Positions 1 through 6,421 of a stretch of 38,314 nucleotides of DNA are shown in pieces. The notes beneath the pieces were generated by a model. It made no database searches and had not been told where the DNA came from. It was given only the letters and a program-made list of their open reading frames with translations. The stretch comes from a virus. The stretch is taken from positions 1 through 38,314 of IMG/VR virus record IMGVR_UViG_3300031578_000152, one strand, 5' to 3'. The number at the start of each line of letters is the position of its first letter. Position 1 is the first letter of the stretch. The position numbers and the translations under genes are program-made.

Positions 1-102
1 TGTAAAATCTCTAAAAAAATGTTACCCGGATACCCGCCACCTATTCAATTGTGGTAATTTAAGGGCATTTGAGTATCATAACGCTTTTTCCCCTTTTTCA
101 TT
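1..102. repeat. Terminal direct repeat, copy 1 (circular overlap)
   Basis: Bases 1-102 are identical to 38213-38314. This is what a circular or circularly permuted genome looks like after assembly, and it leaves 38,212 unique bases. A genuine short terminal repeat, as in T7-like packaging, is the alternative. The repeat contains two adjacent ATACCCG-like heptamers near base 30 and the last few codons of the XRE gene. It holds no other gene. Confidence 0.95.
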
Positions 103-316
103 TTAATTTAGCTATTATATTATCTATGACTGCCTTGGTATTCTCACTTTGTGGGATAGTCCTGCCTTGCTGGTATCTATTATAAGTACCATAACTTACC
201 CCGATAAAATGAGCCATTGCAGTAGGACTTATATCATGCTTTTGAGCGAGATTAACCAGTTTTTTAATTCTGTTATCTTTTATTTTTGCGATATCTATTT
301 CTATTCTTTTACCCAT
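98..316 (-). CDS. Small XRE/Cro-like HTH regulator
   Basis: This 72-residue protein fills the size of a Cro-type repressor. A helix-turn-helix lies at about residues 29-52, with the second helix in ISPTAMAHFIGVS and the recognition helix near YGTYNRYQQGR. It probably binds operator DNA as a dimer. The gene has a strong promoter (337-366) that overlaps an inverted repeat, which suggests autoregulation. It is the last gene of the unidirectional map before the terminal repeat. No partner repressor or integrase is visible, so whether it controls lysogeny or only early transcription is inference. The family call is fairly firm; the role is not. Confidence 0.75.
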   Translation of the reverse strand: MGKRIEIDIAKIKDNRIKKLVNLAQKHDISPTAMAHFIGVSYGTYNRYQQGRTIPQSENTKAVIDNIIAKLK

Positions 317-336
317 ATTTTTATATCACCACAAAC

Positions 337-366
337 ATAATAACACATGGTATTATTATTTGTCAA
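337..366 (-). promoter_or_regulatory. Strong sigma70-type promoter of the XRE gene with operator-like dyad
   Basis: Read on the minus strand, a perfect TTGACA (361-366) is followed after 18 bases by TATTAT (337-342), one base off consensus. A dyad with 7-bp arms ATAATAA/TTATTAT and a 9-base centre spans 337-359. It covers the -10 box and spacer, where an autorepressor would bind. The start codon of the XRE gene lies about 20 bases downstream, behind a GGTGAT ribosome site. Confidence 0.75.
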
Positions 367-394
367 ATTTATTTCATATATTTTTTATTTTTTT

Positions 395-694
395 TTAACC
401 TGCTTCAAAATCCATTATTTTATTATCGTTTTGGATACCTTTTTTAATGATATCATTGTATATATCATTGATATAATTAATATTTTCATTAAGATAGTTC
501 AGAATATGATTATAACCCGGATTGCAAATAAAAGTTTTATTTTTTTCTATGATATATCCCTTGCCGCTAATAATTGTGATAGTCAGGTCTACAACATTAC
601 CAAATCTTTTTAAGGCAACATCACAATTTTTATAATTTAGTTTTATAGTACAGTTAAAGGAAATAATATCATCATTTCTTATTATTTGCCCCAC
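395..694 (-). CDS. Hypothetical protein, 99 aa
   Basis: I do not recognise this protein. It is Asn/Ile-rich with two halves: a beta-like N-terminal part and a helical C-terminal part (about residues 60-95) rich in N and I. The start is GTG, supported by an AAGGGGGT ribosome site 5-6 bases upstream. It lies between a 251-base intergenic region and the XRE promoter, so it probably ends a short early transcript. Base composition matches its neighbours. There is no signal peptide or clear motif. Confidence 0.55.
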   Translation of the reverse strand: MGQIIRNDDIISFNCTIKLNYKNCDVALKRFGNVVDLTITIISGKGYIIEKNKTFICNPGYNHILNYLNENINYINDIYNDIIKKGIQNDNKIMDFEAG

Positions 695-945
695 CCGACT
701 ACCCCCTTAAACACATATTTTTTTTATCTTCTATATATTACTACTACATTAAAATGAAAAATCCTTCTTTTTGGGGAAAATAATTTGAAATATTTAATAA
801 AAAAGACAATATACCCCTAAATCGCACCAGGATTAACGTAGCAGCAAATTGTGTCTTTCGTTTATGATTCCCTATGTAATAGGCAAGATTTGAACGTACA
901 ATAGCAGGAATAGGGATAAAAATACATATAAAAAAATAGTTGTAA
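695..945. other. Intergenic region, 251 bases, no gene seen
   Basis: No open frame with a ribosome site was found on either strand. The stretch is AT-rich with one more balanced block at about 820-905. No complete promoter of good match was seen. A short segment near 885 resembles a tRNA T-loop but cannot be folded into a tRNA. It could hold a regulatory or attachment sequence. Confidence 0.5.
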
Positions 946-1377
946 TCATTTTCTTAATTTTGCGTGTAATTCTCTATGACAATTAGAACAAAGTATTATG
1001 CACTTATCCATTTCTTCTTTAATTCTTTTATGACTAATATCATGCCCAATAGCCCCTGATATACAAAAATCCTTATCTCCATTATGATGAAATTCTAAAG
1101 CATCAACACATTTATTATAATTACAAATTGCACAACCCTTTAATAATTTGTAATTATTAATCCGTTCTTGTGATCTTTTCCAACGTAATTTATTTAATTC
1201 ATTTTTTCTTCCACTTTTACGATATCTTTTTCTCTGTTCCTTTACTTTTTCAGGATTGTTCTTTTTCCACTTTTTAACATATATTCTTACTTTTTCAGGA
1301 TTATCTTTTTGCCATTGACTACCATATTTTAATATCTTCTCTTTGTTCTCAATATAATATTTTTTTCTATTAGACAT
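946..1377 (-). CDS. Free-standing HNH homing-type endonuclease
   Basis: The 143-residue protein has a basic N-terminal half with repeated NPEKV-x-x-YxKKW-like units (about residues 25-58), of the kind that wrap DNA in homing nucleases. The C-terminal HNH domain has Cys82-x2-Cys85, His97-His98, and Cys130-x2-Cys133 followed by His134 and His138. It would nick or cut a specific DNA site to spread its own gene. It sits alone between a terminator and an intergenic region, with its own promoter-like sequence (1417-1445), as expected of a selfish insert. An HNH packaging cofactor is less likely because it is far from the terminase genes. Confidence 0.85.
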   Translation of the reverse strand: MSNRKKYYIENKEKILKYGSQWQKDNPEKVRIYVKKWKKNNPEKVKEQRKRYRKSGRKNELNKLRWKRSQERINNYKLLKGCAICNYNKCVDALEFHHNGDKDFCISGAIGHDISHKRIKEEMDKCIILCSNCHRELHAKLRK

Positions 1378-1416
1378 ATTAAGAGGTCTCCTAATTTTGC
1401 TTCTTTTTCTCTATAA

Positions 1417-1445
1417 ATTATAGCATATTTTTCATTATTAAGCAA
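1417..1445 (-). promoter_or_regulatory. Promoter-like sequence upstream of HNH gene
   Basis: A perfect TATAAT (1417-1422) lies 17 bases from a weak -35, TTGCTT (1440-1445). It begins exactly where the preceding terminator ends, so the HNH gene can be transcribed separately from the lysis genes. The -35 match is poor, hence moderate confidence. Confidence 0.5.
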
Positions 1446-1481
1446 AAAATAACCCCCCTAAACCCTTGTATTTTAGGGGGG
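1443..1481 (-). terminator. Intrinsic terminator after the lysis region
   Basis: Two perfect 10-base arms, CCCCCCTAAA (1453-1462) and TTTAGGGGGG (1472-1481), form a stem. On the minus strand it is followed by TTATTTTTT. It would end the late transcript after the lysis genes and before the HNH gene. Confidence 0.85.
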
Positions 1482-1486
1482 AATTT

Positions 1487-1541
1487 AGGAGGAATTTAAG
1501 TGAAGAAACGTGCGAGCAAATGGCAAGTAATATTTATTTAG
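1487..1541 (+). other. Plus-strand ribosome site and 13-codon open frame, possible integrase start relic
   Basis: A perfect AGGAGG (1487-1492) is followed after 7 bases by GTG, opening the frame MKKRASKWQVIFI before a stop at 1541. The peptide resembles the first residues of many phage tyrosine integrases (KKR...WQV). Nothing after it matches an integrase. It is the only plus-strand site in the window with a strong ribosome site and is either a remnant or chance. Confidence 0.25.
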
Positions 1542-1728
1542 GAAGATCCGGACATACAAACTTTTTCTCTCCAAATATTTCTTTAAGTAATTGATCAACT
1601 TTATCTTTGTTCGCTGATTCTATTTTCTCTCGTATATCACTTTCTACCAAATTAATATAAGTTAAATACCTTTCGCTGTGAAGGTACTCTCTGTATTTTT
1701 TGTGATAATCTTCATCATAAATACCCAA
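1534..1728 (-). CDS. Hypothetical charged protein; frame open upstream to about 1805
   Basis: From a TTG at 1728 the protein has 64 residues, is helical and charged, and ends FVCPDLPK. I do not recognise it. No ribosome site precedes that TTG. The same frame stays open and protein-like for about 25 more codons upstream (PYAQYLGDSWLEKR...), overlapping the end of the holin-like gene. An AGGAG lies about 15 codons upstream of the TTG but has no standard start codon behind it. Translation could come from a non-standard start or from -1 slippage at the A6 run at the end of the preceding gene. The stop is clear; the start is unresolved. Confidence 0.5.
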   Translation of the reverse strand: MGIYDEDYHKKYREYLHSERYLTYINLVESDIREKIESANKDKVDQLLKEIFGEKKFVCPDLPK

Positions 1729-1784
1729 ACTTTTAAATAGTTTAGTCCAGAGAGGAATAGTTCTCTTCTCTAACCAGCTATCTC

Positions 1785-2054
1785 CTAGGTACTGGGCGTA
1801 GGGTTTGATTTTTTAAACCAGCCCACCAAATTAAAGAAAGCTACCGCTATATCAATAAATGTACCTGCAATACCTAAAAGTTTATCTTTGGAGATAGCAG
1901 CAATATTAAGATTATCATAAAGTAAACTGATTGAATCTAATATTACTTTCTTTTTCTCGGCACCGAATCCAGGAGTTTCAAATTCTTTGATCAAGGTTAG
2001 TATTAAAGGAATTAGCCCCCCCAATACTCCAAGTAATTCTAATATTTTAGTCAT
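1785..2054 (-). CDS. Holin-like small membrane protein
   Basis: The 89-residue protein has two hydrophobic segments, at about residues 5-22 and 60-80. They are separated by a loop with PGFGAEKKKVILDSI, a pattern that recurs in small phage membrane proteins next to lysis enzymes. It probably forms lesions in the host membrane or regulates release. The start ATG has an AAAGGAGGTG site. It follows the thioredoxin and peptidase genes, which supports a lysis role. With the protein at 3066-3431 there would be two holin-like genes, perhaps holin and antiholin. The exact family is not certain. Confidence 0.6.
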   Translation of the reverse strand: MTKILELLGVLGGLIPLILTLIKEFETPGFGAEKKKVILDSISLLYDNLNIAAISKDKLLGIAGTFIDIAVAFFNLVGWFKKSNPTPST

Positions 2055-2106
2055 CTGTTTTCACCTCCTTTCGACAATAGTATAGTCATATTTATTTTTA
2101 GTGCAA

Positions 2107-2592
2107 CTATTCTTCCGGTGGATCACAAACCCCACCATTGCAATTATTTTTCTTATCTTTTTTCTCTTTCTTCTCTTCCTTTAGAAGTAAATTAATTTTA
2201 TCTTGTATTTTAAGAAATGGTTGAAATCCTATCATTCGGTCAATCTCTTTTCCGTTTCGATAAAATATTAAAACAGGCAATCCCCTTAGTGGTCTGAAAT
2301 TATTTAAAAACTTTCTGCTCTTATCTACATCTACCTTAAACCATTCAATTTTATCCTTATTGTATTGCTGATTGAATATAATTAATTTTTCAATAATCGG
2401 ATCTAACAGTTTACAATATTTACACCACTCAGCCCAAAAATCTATAATAATTAATTTGTCAGGTCCTAAGACTTTTTCTTGAAAATTATCAGCAGTTAAG
2501 TCTATTATTTCTATCTTTTCTTTTTCACATAAGCCAACTAAAGATAATAAAGTTATCAGAGAAAAGATCAAAATAAATATCCTAAATTTCAT
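2107..2592 (-). CDS. Secreted thioredoxin-like protein
   Basis: The 161-residue protein starts with a signal or anchor segment (residues 3-21, very hydrophobic). A thioredoxin fold follows, with the active site Trp56-Cys57-Lys-Tyr-Cys60 and the cis-proline Pro106 in RGLPVLIF. The C-terminus is a Lys/Glu-rich tail ending with a second Cys pair in NCNGGVCDP. The Cys near residue 22 is not in a good lipobox, so a membrane anchor or cleaved signal is more likely than a lipoprotein. It should reduce or exchange disulphides outside the cytoplasm. It sits between the M15 peptidase and a holin-like gene, so it may act on the lysis enzyme or on an envelope protein; that is inference. Confidence 0.85.
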   Translation of the reverse strand: MKFRIFILIFSLITLLSLVGLCEKEKIEIIDLTADNFQEKVLGPDKLIIIDFWAEWCKYCKLLDPIIEKLIIFNQQYNKDKIEWFKVDVDKSRKFLNNFRPLRGLPVLIFYRNGKEIDRMIGFQPFLKIQDKINLLLKEEKKEKKDKKNNCNGGVCDPPEE

Positions 2593-2596
2593 AATT

Positions 2597-3061
2597 TTAT
2601 CTTCCTTCTGTTAAGATCTGGTAAAACTTTAATAAATTCTTATTCTCTATATTTGCTGAATAGATAATTTTATTTCCTATATAAGCCCAATACTTGCTTG
2701 GCCTTGGTGATCTAATATCTAAATGACAATAAGTTTTTGCTATTCCTATTCTCATGCCGCCAATCTTTTCAGCAGCCAATCCGATATCAATAGGCTTTAC
2801 TCCCTTTATCTTTATATCGGCAGCTTCTCCATCCGGATCAGGGATATGTTCAGAGTCAGAAATGCCCCCTGCCCTTTTATTTTCTTCGGGGCAACGGTTC
2901 CCACTTAATATAATTACCGGTAAACTGCCAAAGGCCATCCTTACCATCTCTAATTTAAATAGAAATAGGCTGCTTACCCGGACCTTTATTCTTTTACATT
3001 TCGGACAGGGGCATCTAAATTCAGATGACCAGAAATTCGTTGATAAATCGCCTAATGTCAT
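2597..3061 (-). CDS. Peptidase M15 family endolysin
   Basis: The 154-residue protein matches the zinc D-Ala-D-Ala carboxypeptidase-like M15 (M15_3) family used by phages to cut peptidoglycan peptides. Likely zinc ligands are His72 (DSEH), Asp82 (GEAADIK) and His113 (CHLDI), with Asp115 close by. The N-terminal FWSSEFRCPCPKC and the SGNRCPEENKRAGG stretch are typical of the family. The length is normal for a single-domain enzyme, and no separate wall-binding domain or signal peptide is seen. It therefore needs a holin, consistent with the gene just upstream. The start ATG follows an AAAGGTGA site. It lies 5 bases from the thioredoxin gene. Confidence 0.88.
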   Translation of the reverse strand: MTLGDLSTNFWSSEFRCPCPKCKRIKVRVSSLFLFKLEMVRMAFGSLPVIILSGNRCPEENKRAGGISDSEHIPDPDGEAADIKIKGVKPIDIGLAAEKIGGMRIGIAKTYCHLDIRSPRPSKYWAYIGNKIIYSANIENKNLLKFYQILTEGR

Positions 3062-3065
3062 TATT

Positions 3066-3431
3066 TTATTTCACCTTTCCATTCAATTTATTACATATAG
3101 CGTCAAGCGATTCAATTACCTTTTCCGAGAACTTTTCCGCGTGGCCATTATGCTCTTTAAAACCATTCATCATTTCCTTCTGTAGGGTAATCCCCTGGAC
3201 ATTTAGATCAATATTTTTCCGTAGATCATCCTTAACTAAGCTTCTATAATAATCCCTTTCTTCTTTTTGGTCCGTGTCCCGCTTTTCTTCTCTTTTGACC
3301 CGCTCTTTATCTTGATCATCTTCCCTTTTAGCCTGCCGCTTCGTCTGATGCCATAAATACCAAGCCATCATTATTACAACTACCCCGGCAGCAGTTAATT
3401 CTTTATAATTTTCTATAAGTGCTTTGATCAT
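3066..3431 (-). CDS. BhlA-like holin candidate
   Basis: The 121-residue protein has one N-terminal membrane segment (about residues 12-28). A long, highly charged helix follows (residues 30-70, rich in KRE and D), then a second helical region. This layout matches phage holin-associated proteins of the BhlA/UviB and haemolysin XhlA type. It is placed directly before the endolysin gene, as is usual for a lysis cassette. The start ATG is preceded by AAGGAGATGATGCA, part of which is also the end of a 17-codon mini frame. The role is inferred from topology and position, not from a catalytic motif. Confidence 0.6.
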   Translation of the reverse strand: MIKALIENYKELTAAGVVVIMMAWYLWHQTKRQAKREDDQDKERVKREEKRDTDQKEERDYYRSLVKDDLRKNIDLNVQGITLQKEMMNGFKEHNGHAEKFSEKVIESLDAICNKLNGKVK

Positions 3432-3435
3432 TGCA

Positions 3436-3489
3436 TCATCTCCTTATTTCTATTATTGCCAATCTTTCTTTAGTGATTTTGTCGGTCAT
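3436..3489 (-). CDS. Possible 17-residue leader peptide
   Basis: A short frame encodes MTDKITKERLAIIEIRR. It has a good AAGGAGATGACGT site before its ATG, and its last codons contain the AAGGAGATGA that serves the holin-like gene. It may couple translation of the fibre and holin genes or may simply be a remnant. There is no other evidence that the peptide matters. Confidence 0.35.
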   Translation of the reverse strand: MTDKITKERLAIIEIRR

Positions 3490-3506
3490 TACGTCATCTC
3501 CTTAAT

Positions 3507-4106
3507 TTATATCGAATAGAACCCAGAACCAACCAAGAACTGACCATCACCAGCAAGGTCAGCTGCTACGAGTTGAGTTAATGTGTTCTGGCGACGTAGG
3601 TATATCACATTGTCTGTCACTATAGCACCCATCGGAATATACGCTATATTACTAACCGCAAAAGAGATACCCGTTTCATTTGCAGGAACAAACGGTAATC
3701 CTGTTATAGTTACAGCATTACTTGTCGTTCCACCAACTGCTGTAGTAGTAATAGTAAATGTAATAAAAACTATCTTTCCGATTTTGACGTATGTGCCATT
3801 CTGATTAGTGTAAGTAAATTCTGCGCCTGTAGATGTATAAGCAGGTGTCCACGTTTCTTCTTTATAATCATCTAATGTATTTGCATCAGCAGAGGGAACT
3901 TGAATAGCAGGAAAAGTAACTTTAGTAATTTTTCCTCCACTAGAGCCATCTTTGGGGTATAAATCATCTCTTTTGCTATGACCTAATAAATCACCCAGAT
4001 CATCAAGTATTTGCCGAACCTCATTGGTATCTTCCAGGGCATCGGATTTGTCAGGAGTAATAACTCTAAAACCTTCTCCCGATTCCTGGGTAAATTTATA
4101 TGGCAT
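3507..4106 (-). CDS. Tail fibre or tail tip protein
   Basis: The 199-residue protein has a short N-terminal region with a helical stretch (about residues 27-43). A beta-rich C-terminal domain begins at LDDYKEETWTPAY, followed by YTNQNGTYVKIGKIVFI. That DDY-x-EGTWTP plus Y-x-K-GK/V pattern is common at the receptor-binding end of phage tail fibres and tailspikes. It is likely exposed on the virion and contacts the host surface. The gene lies downstream of the tail genes and upstream of lysis, the normal place for a fibre. A terminator element and the lipoprotein gene separate it from the hub genes. The start ATG has an AGGTGATAATT site. Confidence 0.7.
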   Translation of the reverse strand: MPYKFTQESGEGFRVITPDKSDALEDTNEVRQILDDLGDLLGHSKRDDLYPKDGSSGGKITKVTFPAIQVPSADANTLDDYKEETWTPAYTSTGAEFTYTNQNGTYVKIGKIVFITFTITTTAVGGTTSNAVTITGLPFVPANETGISFAVSNIAYIPMGAIVTDNVIYLRRQNTLTQLVAADLAGDGQFLVGSGFYSI

Positions 4107-4133
4107 AAATTATCACCTCATTTCTTATTTAAT

Positions 4134-4201
4134 AAAAAAGCCAGACTTAAAAGGTCAAAAACCTTTTTAAAATCTGGCAATCTAGTTGCTCTCGGTTTAT
4201 T
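4134..4201 (-). terminator. Box-plus-terminator element, copy 1
   Basis: Minus strand: the box AATAAACCGAGAGC (4201 to 4188) is followed about 9 bases later by a hairpin with GCCAGA (4173-4178) and TCTGGC (4140-4145), a further A/T-rich inner stem, then UUUUUU. It sits 38 bases after the lipoprotein stop. The same box precedes terminators at 23048, 25290 and 27253. Confidence 0.8.
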
Positions 4202-4239
4202 TAATTTTAAATTTCTTTAATTATAAAAATTTCTGCAAT

Positions 4240-5172
4240 TTAAAGATCATAATTAGTTAGTTCCCAGTTTTTAATCTCAACAGATTCTGCTGTCTTTTCC
4301 CCGATATTAATTAGACCAATGGCATTTCGTTTATCTCCTACTTTGAGAGATGCTCCAACAGTATAATCAGTATATTCGCTATCATCGGTACATTTCACCG
4401 TAAACCATATTTGATAAAAGTCTATATCTACGTTACCGGTATTTTCAATTTCATAATAGACCCAAGCATAATTAGAAGGTTGTTCCAATTTGGTAAATGT
4501 AACTTTAGCCTGTAATATTTCATCAGGCTCGGGTTCAGGCTCAGGTTCAGGAGAAGGTGTTGGAAAAGTGCATATATATATATCTACAATATCGCTTTTC
4601 GTAAACTCCCTCTCGGTATAGGATACAGTAACTATGGTTTGACCTTTTGAAACACCGGTAAAAGTTTCATTTTCGCTATTAATAGTAGCATGACCATTAT
4701 CTTTAACATAACTGCAATCGCTTAATTTAATTTTTGTTGGCCAATGATCAACATCAAAATAATAAGCGGTAATTATAGAAAATTCTCTGATTTCTCCTAT
4801 CTTTGTATATAAAAAATCAGGATTAATAATAATCTTTTCAAGCCGGGGAAACAAATCTTTATATACAGAAGTAGGGCAACCGGAATAAACCATTACTGTT
4901 TTTGTATAACTTTTATCTTCATAAATTATCTTGATCTCATAAGATCCTTTTACAAGATTTGTTAAGGTGCAAGGGGTAACTTCTCCTGTATTATTACCGT
5001 TCAGAAATACTTTTGCACCAGAAGGATAAGTAGTCACACTAATAGAACCAGAAGGACCAAAAATCAAGTCTGAAGGTGAGCATCCAGAAATTAGTAAAGA
5101 ACTCAATATTAAGAAAGCTAACAAAAAAAAGGGCAATACTTTAAAAACTGAAAATATCACTTTTCTTTTCAT
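4240..5172 (-). CDS. PEGA-domain lipoprotein, probable moron
   Basis: This 310-residue protein has a long signal peptide with the lipobox LISGC (lipidated Cys31). Next come a PEGA domain (about residues 43-95, SVTTYPSGAKVFLNG), an Ig/BIG-like part (about 105-200), a Pro-Glu linker (PEPEPEPEPD, about 212-222), and a C-terminal beta domain with a VYYEIENTGN motif of FxLYD type. It should be anchored outside the host membrane, not in the virion. It interrupts the tail genes, has a near-consensus promoter just upstream and a terminator just downstream, and can therefore be expressed alone. Surface change or superinfection exclusion is a reasonable guess, not shown. Confidence 0.82.
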   Translation of the reverse strand: MKRKVIFSVFKVLPFFLLAFLILSSLLISGCSPSDLIFGPSGSISVTTYPSGAKVFLNGNNTGEVTPCTLTNLVKGSYEIKIIYEDKSYTKTVMVYSGCPTSVYKDLFPRLEKIIINPDFLYTKIGEIREFSIITAYYFDVDHWPTKIKLSDCSYVKDNGHATINSENETFTGVSKGQTIVTVSYTEREFTKSDIVDIYICTFPTPSPEPEPEPEPDEILQAKVTFTKLEQPSNYAWVYYEIENTGNVDIDFYQIWFTVKCTDDSEYTDYTVGASLKVGDKRNAIGLINIGEKTAESVEIKNWELTNYDL

Positions 5173-5208
5173 TTTAAAACTCCTTAATTATTTTTAAATT
5201 TCTTCCCC

Positions 5209-5237
5209 ATTATAACTCTTTTTTTTATATTTTTCAA
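5209..5237 (-). promoter_or_regulatory. Near-consensus promoter of the lipoprotein gene
   Basis: TTGAAA (5232-5237) and a perfect TATAAT (5209-5214) are separated by 17 bases that include an A8 run. The -35 box touches the stop of the preceding gene. An AAGGAG site leads into the lipoprotein ATG about 35 bases downstream. Confidence 0.82.
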
Positions 5238-5238
5238 A

Positions 5239-6396
5239 TTATCTTTCCAATTCTAATGTGCTGATATAATTACCGGCACTAAATCTCAAATTGATTTTTC
5301 TTATCATTGAATACCTGCCAAGACTCTTGTAATAATGCTCTGCCTCTGTGGCAAGTTTATACTCTATCTCTGCAACGGCAGCAAGTCTATAAGGTAATAT
5401 TGCCTCACTTGGCCAGGTACAGATAGTATCGCTTATTTCATAAGGCAAGGGAATGGGTCTATCAAACACCATTATTATTTTTTGGTCTTTATATTCAGCC
5501 AAATATGTATTGGCTATATTCTGTGCAATACTCATATTTTGTATAAGATGATTATTGATAGTCAGTGTCTTTTTGCCCCCCACTTTGGCAATATCTGCAT
5601 CCGAAGCAGTTGCCTCTGCTTTTATCTCAATTTTATTTGCCCAGTAAGGGGCTGCTGTTTTGAATTGGACATAAGAACCAAAAGCCCTTCCCTTGATATT
5701 ATCTGCATAGGCTCTAACGTAATAAATAGTATCAGAGTCTAATCCAGTTATTTCTAATAAAAATGTTCCTTCATTCCATGCTCCATCTTCATGAATATCC
5801 CAAGTATCTGCTTGTGTCAGTCCATATTTAAACCCTCTTGTAGTTACTTTTTCAGCACCTTCACTACCATCATTAGTTATGTTTCCATTTGCGTTCACTT
5901 TGGAAGGATCAACCCTTCTTATCCCGGTTACTTCGTTTGTAACTACAGAAGGAGTAATAAGAATATAGCCTGTTCCGTAAAGACTCAATGAGAGAGTAGT
6001 GGTAGTAGAGAAAACGAATGTTGTATTTGTGCAAGGAATACAATCTTCACCTATTAATAACCAATTTCCATCGTGAGGGTGGTCGAGCCTTATAGTTCCA
6101 GTTACAAAATATATTCCTATATAGTCTCCCGCTTGAACATCAAGATTTACCGCATGCTGGGAGTAACCTGCCCCTATATTTCCTATTGCAACATTACCAC
6201 GAGTGGAGAATACGTTAGTACTTACTTGATAGAAAGTTGCAACTTCAACACCAGTCATTGCTGAATTAGCATAAATTGCTACTAAAGTTATTTTACCACT
6301 GGCATTAGCAGGATTAGTTTTGTTGATAAATGTCGTATTAGTATGTGTATAATAAGCTTGTCCATAAACTGCAGGATTACCTATATCTATTGACAT
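5239..6396 (-). CDS. Chimeric tail hub C-terminal half with receptor-type domains
   Basis: The 385-residue protein has three parts. Residues 3-146 form a beta-sandwich closely similar to residues 70-213 of the 690-residue fibre protein (shared FSTR, GDYIGIY, IPCTN, LYGTG). Residues about 150-250 look like a fibronectin type III domain (GFKYGLT, GLDSDTIYYVRAYA). Residues about 255-385 match the C-terminal part of siphovirus hub proteins (GGKKTLTINNHLIQ, AQNIANTYLAEYKD). That last part normally continues the protein encoded just upstream. So the hub seems to be split into two genes with adhesive domains placed at the break. The start ATG has a TAGGAGAT site. It acts at the tail tip. Confidence 0.75.
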   Translation of the reverse strand: MSIDIGNPAVYGQAYYTHTNTTFINKTNPANASGKITLVAIYANSAMTGVEVATFYQVSTNVFSTRGNVAIGNIGAGYSQHAVNLDVQAGDYIGIYFVTGTIRLDHPHDGNWLLIGEDCIPCTNTTFVFSTTTTLSLSLYGTGYILITPSVVTNEVTGIRRVDPSKVNANGNITNDGSEGAEKVTTRGFKYGLTQADTWDIHEDGAWNEGTFLLEITGLDSDTIYYVRAYADNIKGRAFGSYVQFKTAAPYWANKIEIKAEATASDADIAKVGGKKTLTINNHLIQNMSIAQNIANTYLAEYKDQKIIMVFDRPIPLPYEISDTICTWPSEAILPYRLAAVAEIEYKLATEAEHYYKSLGRYSMIRKINLRFSAGNYISTLELER

Positions 6397-6421
6397 AAAT
6401 TATCTCCTATCTTTTTTCTTT

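Noticed and set aside
865-905. T-loop-like GTTCAAATC on the minus strand, possible tRNA
   Set aside because: The stem beside it does not pair and no acceptor, D or anticodon arms can be built. No tRNA gene is supported in the window.
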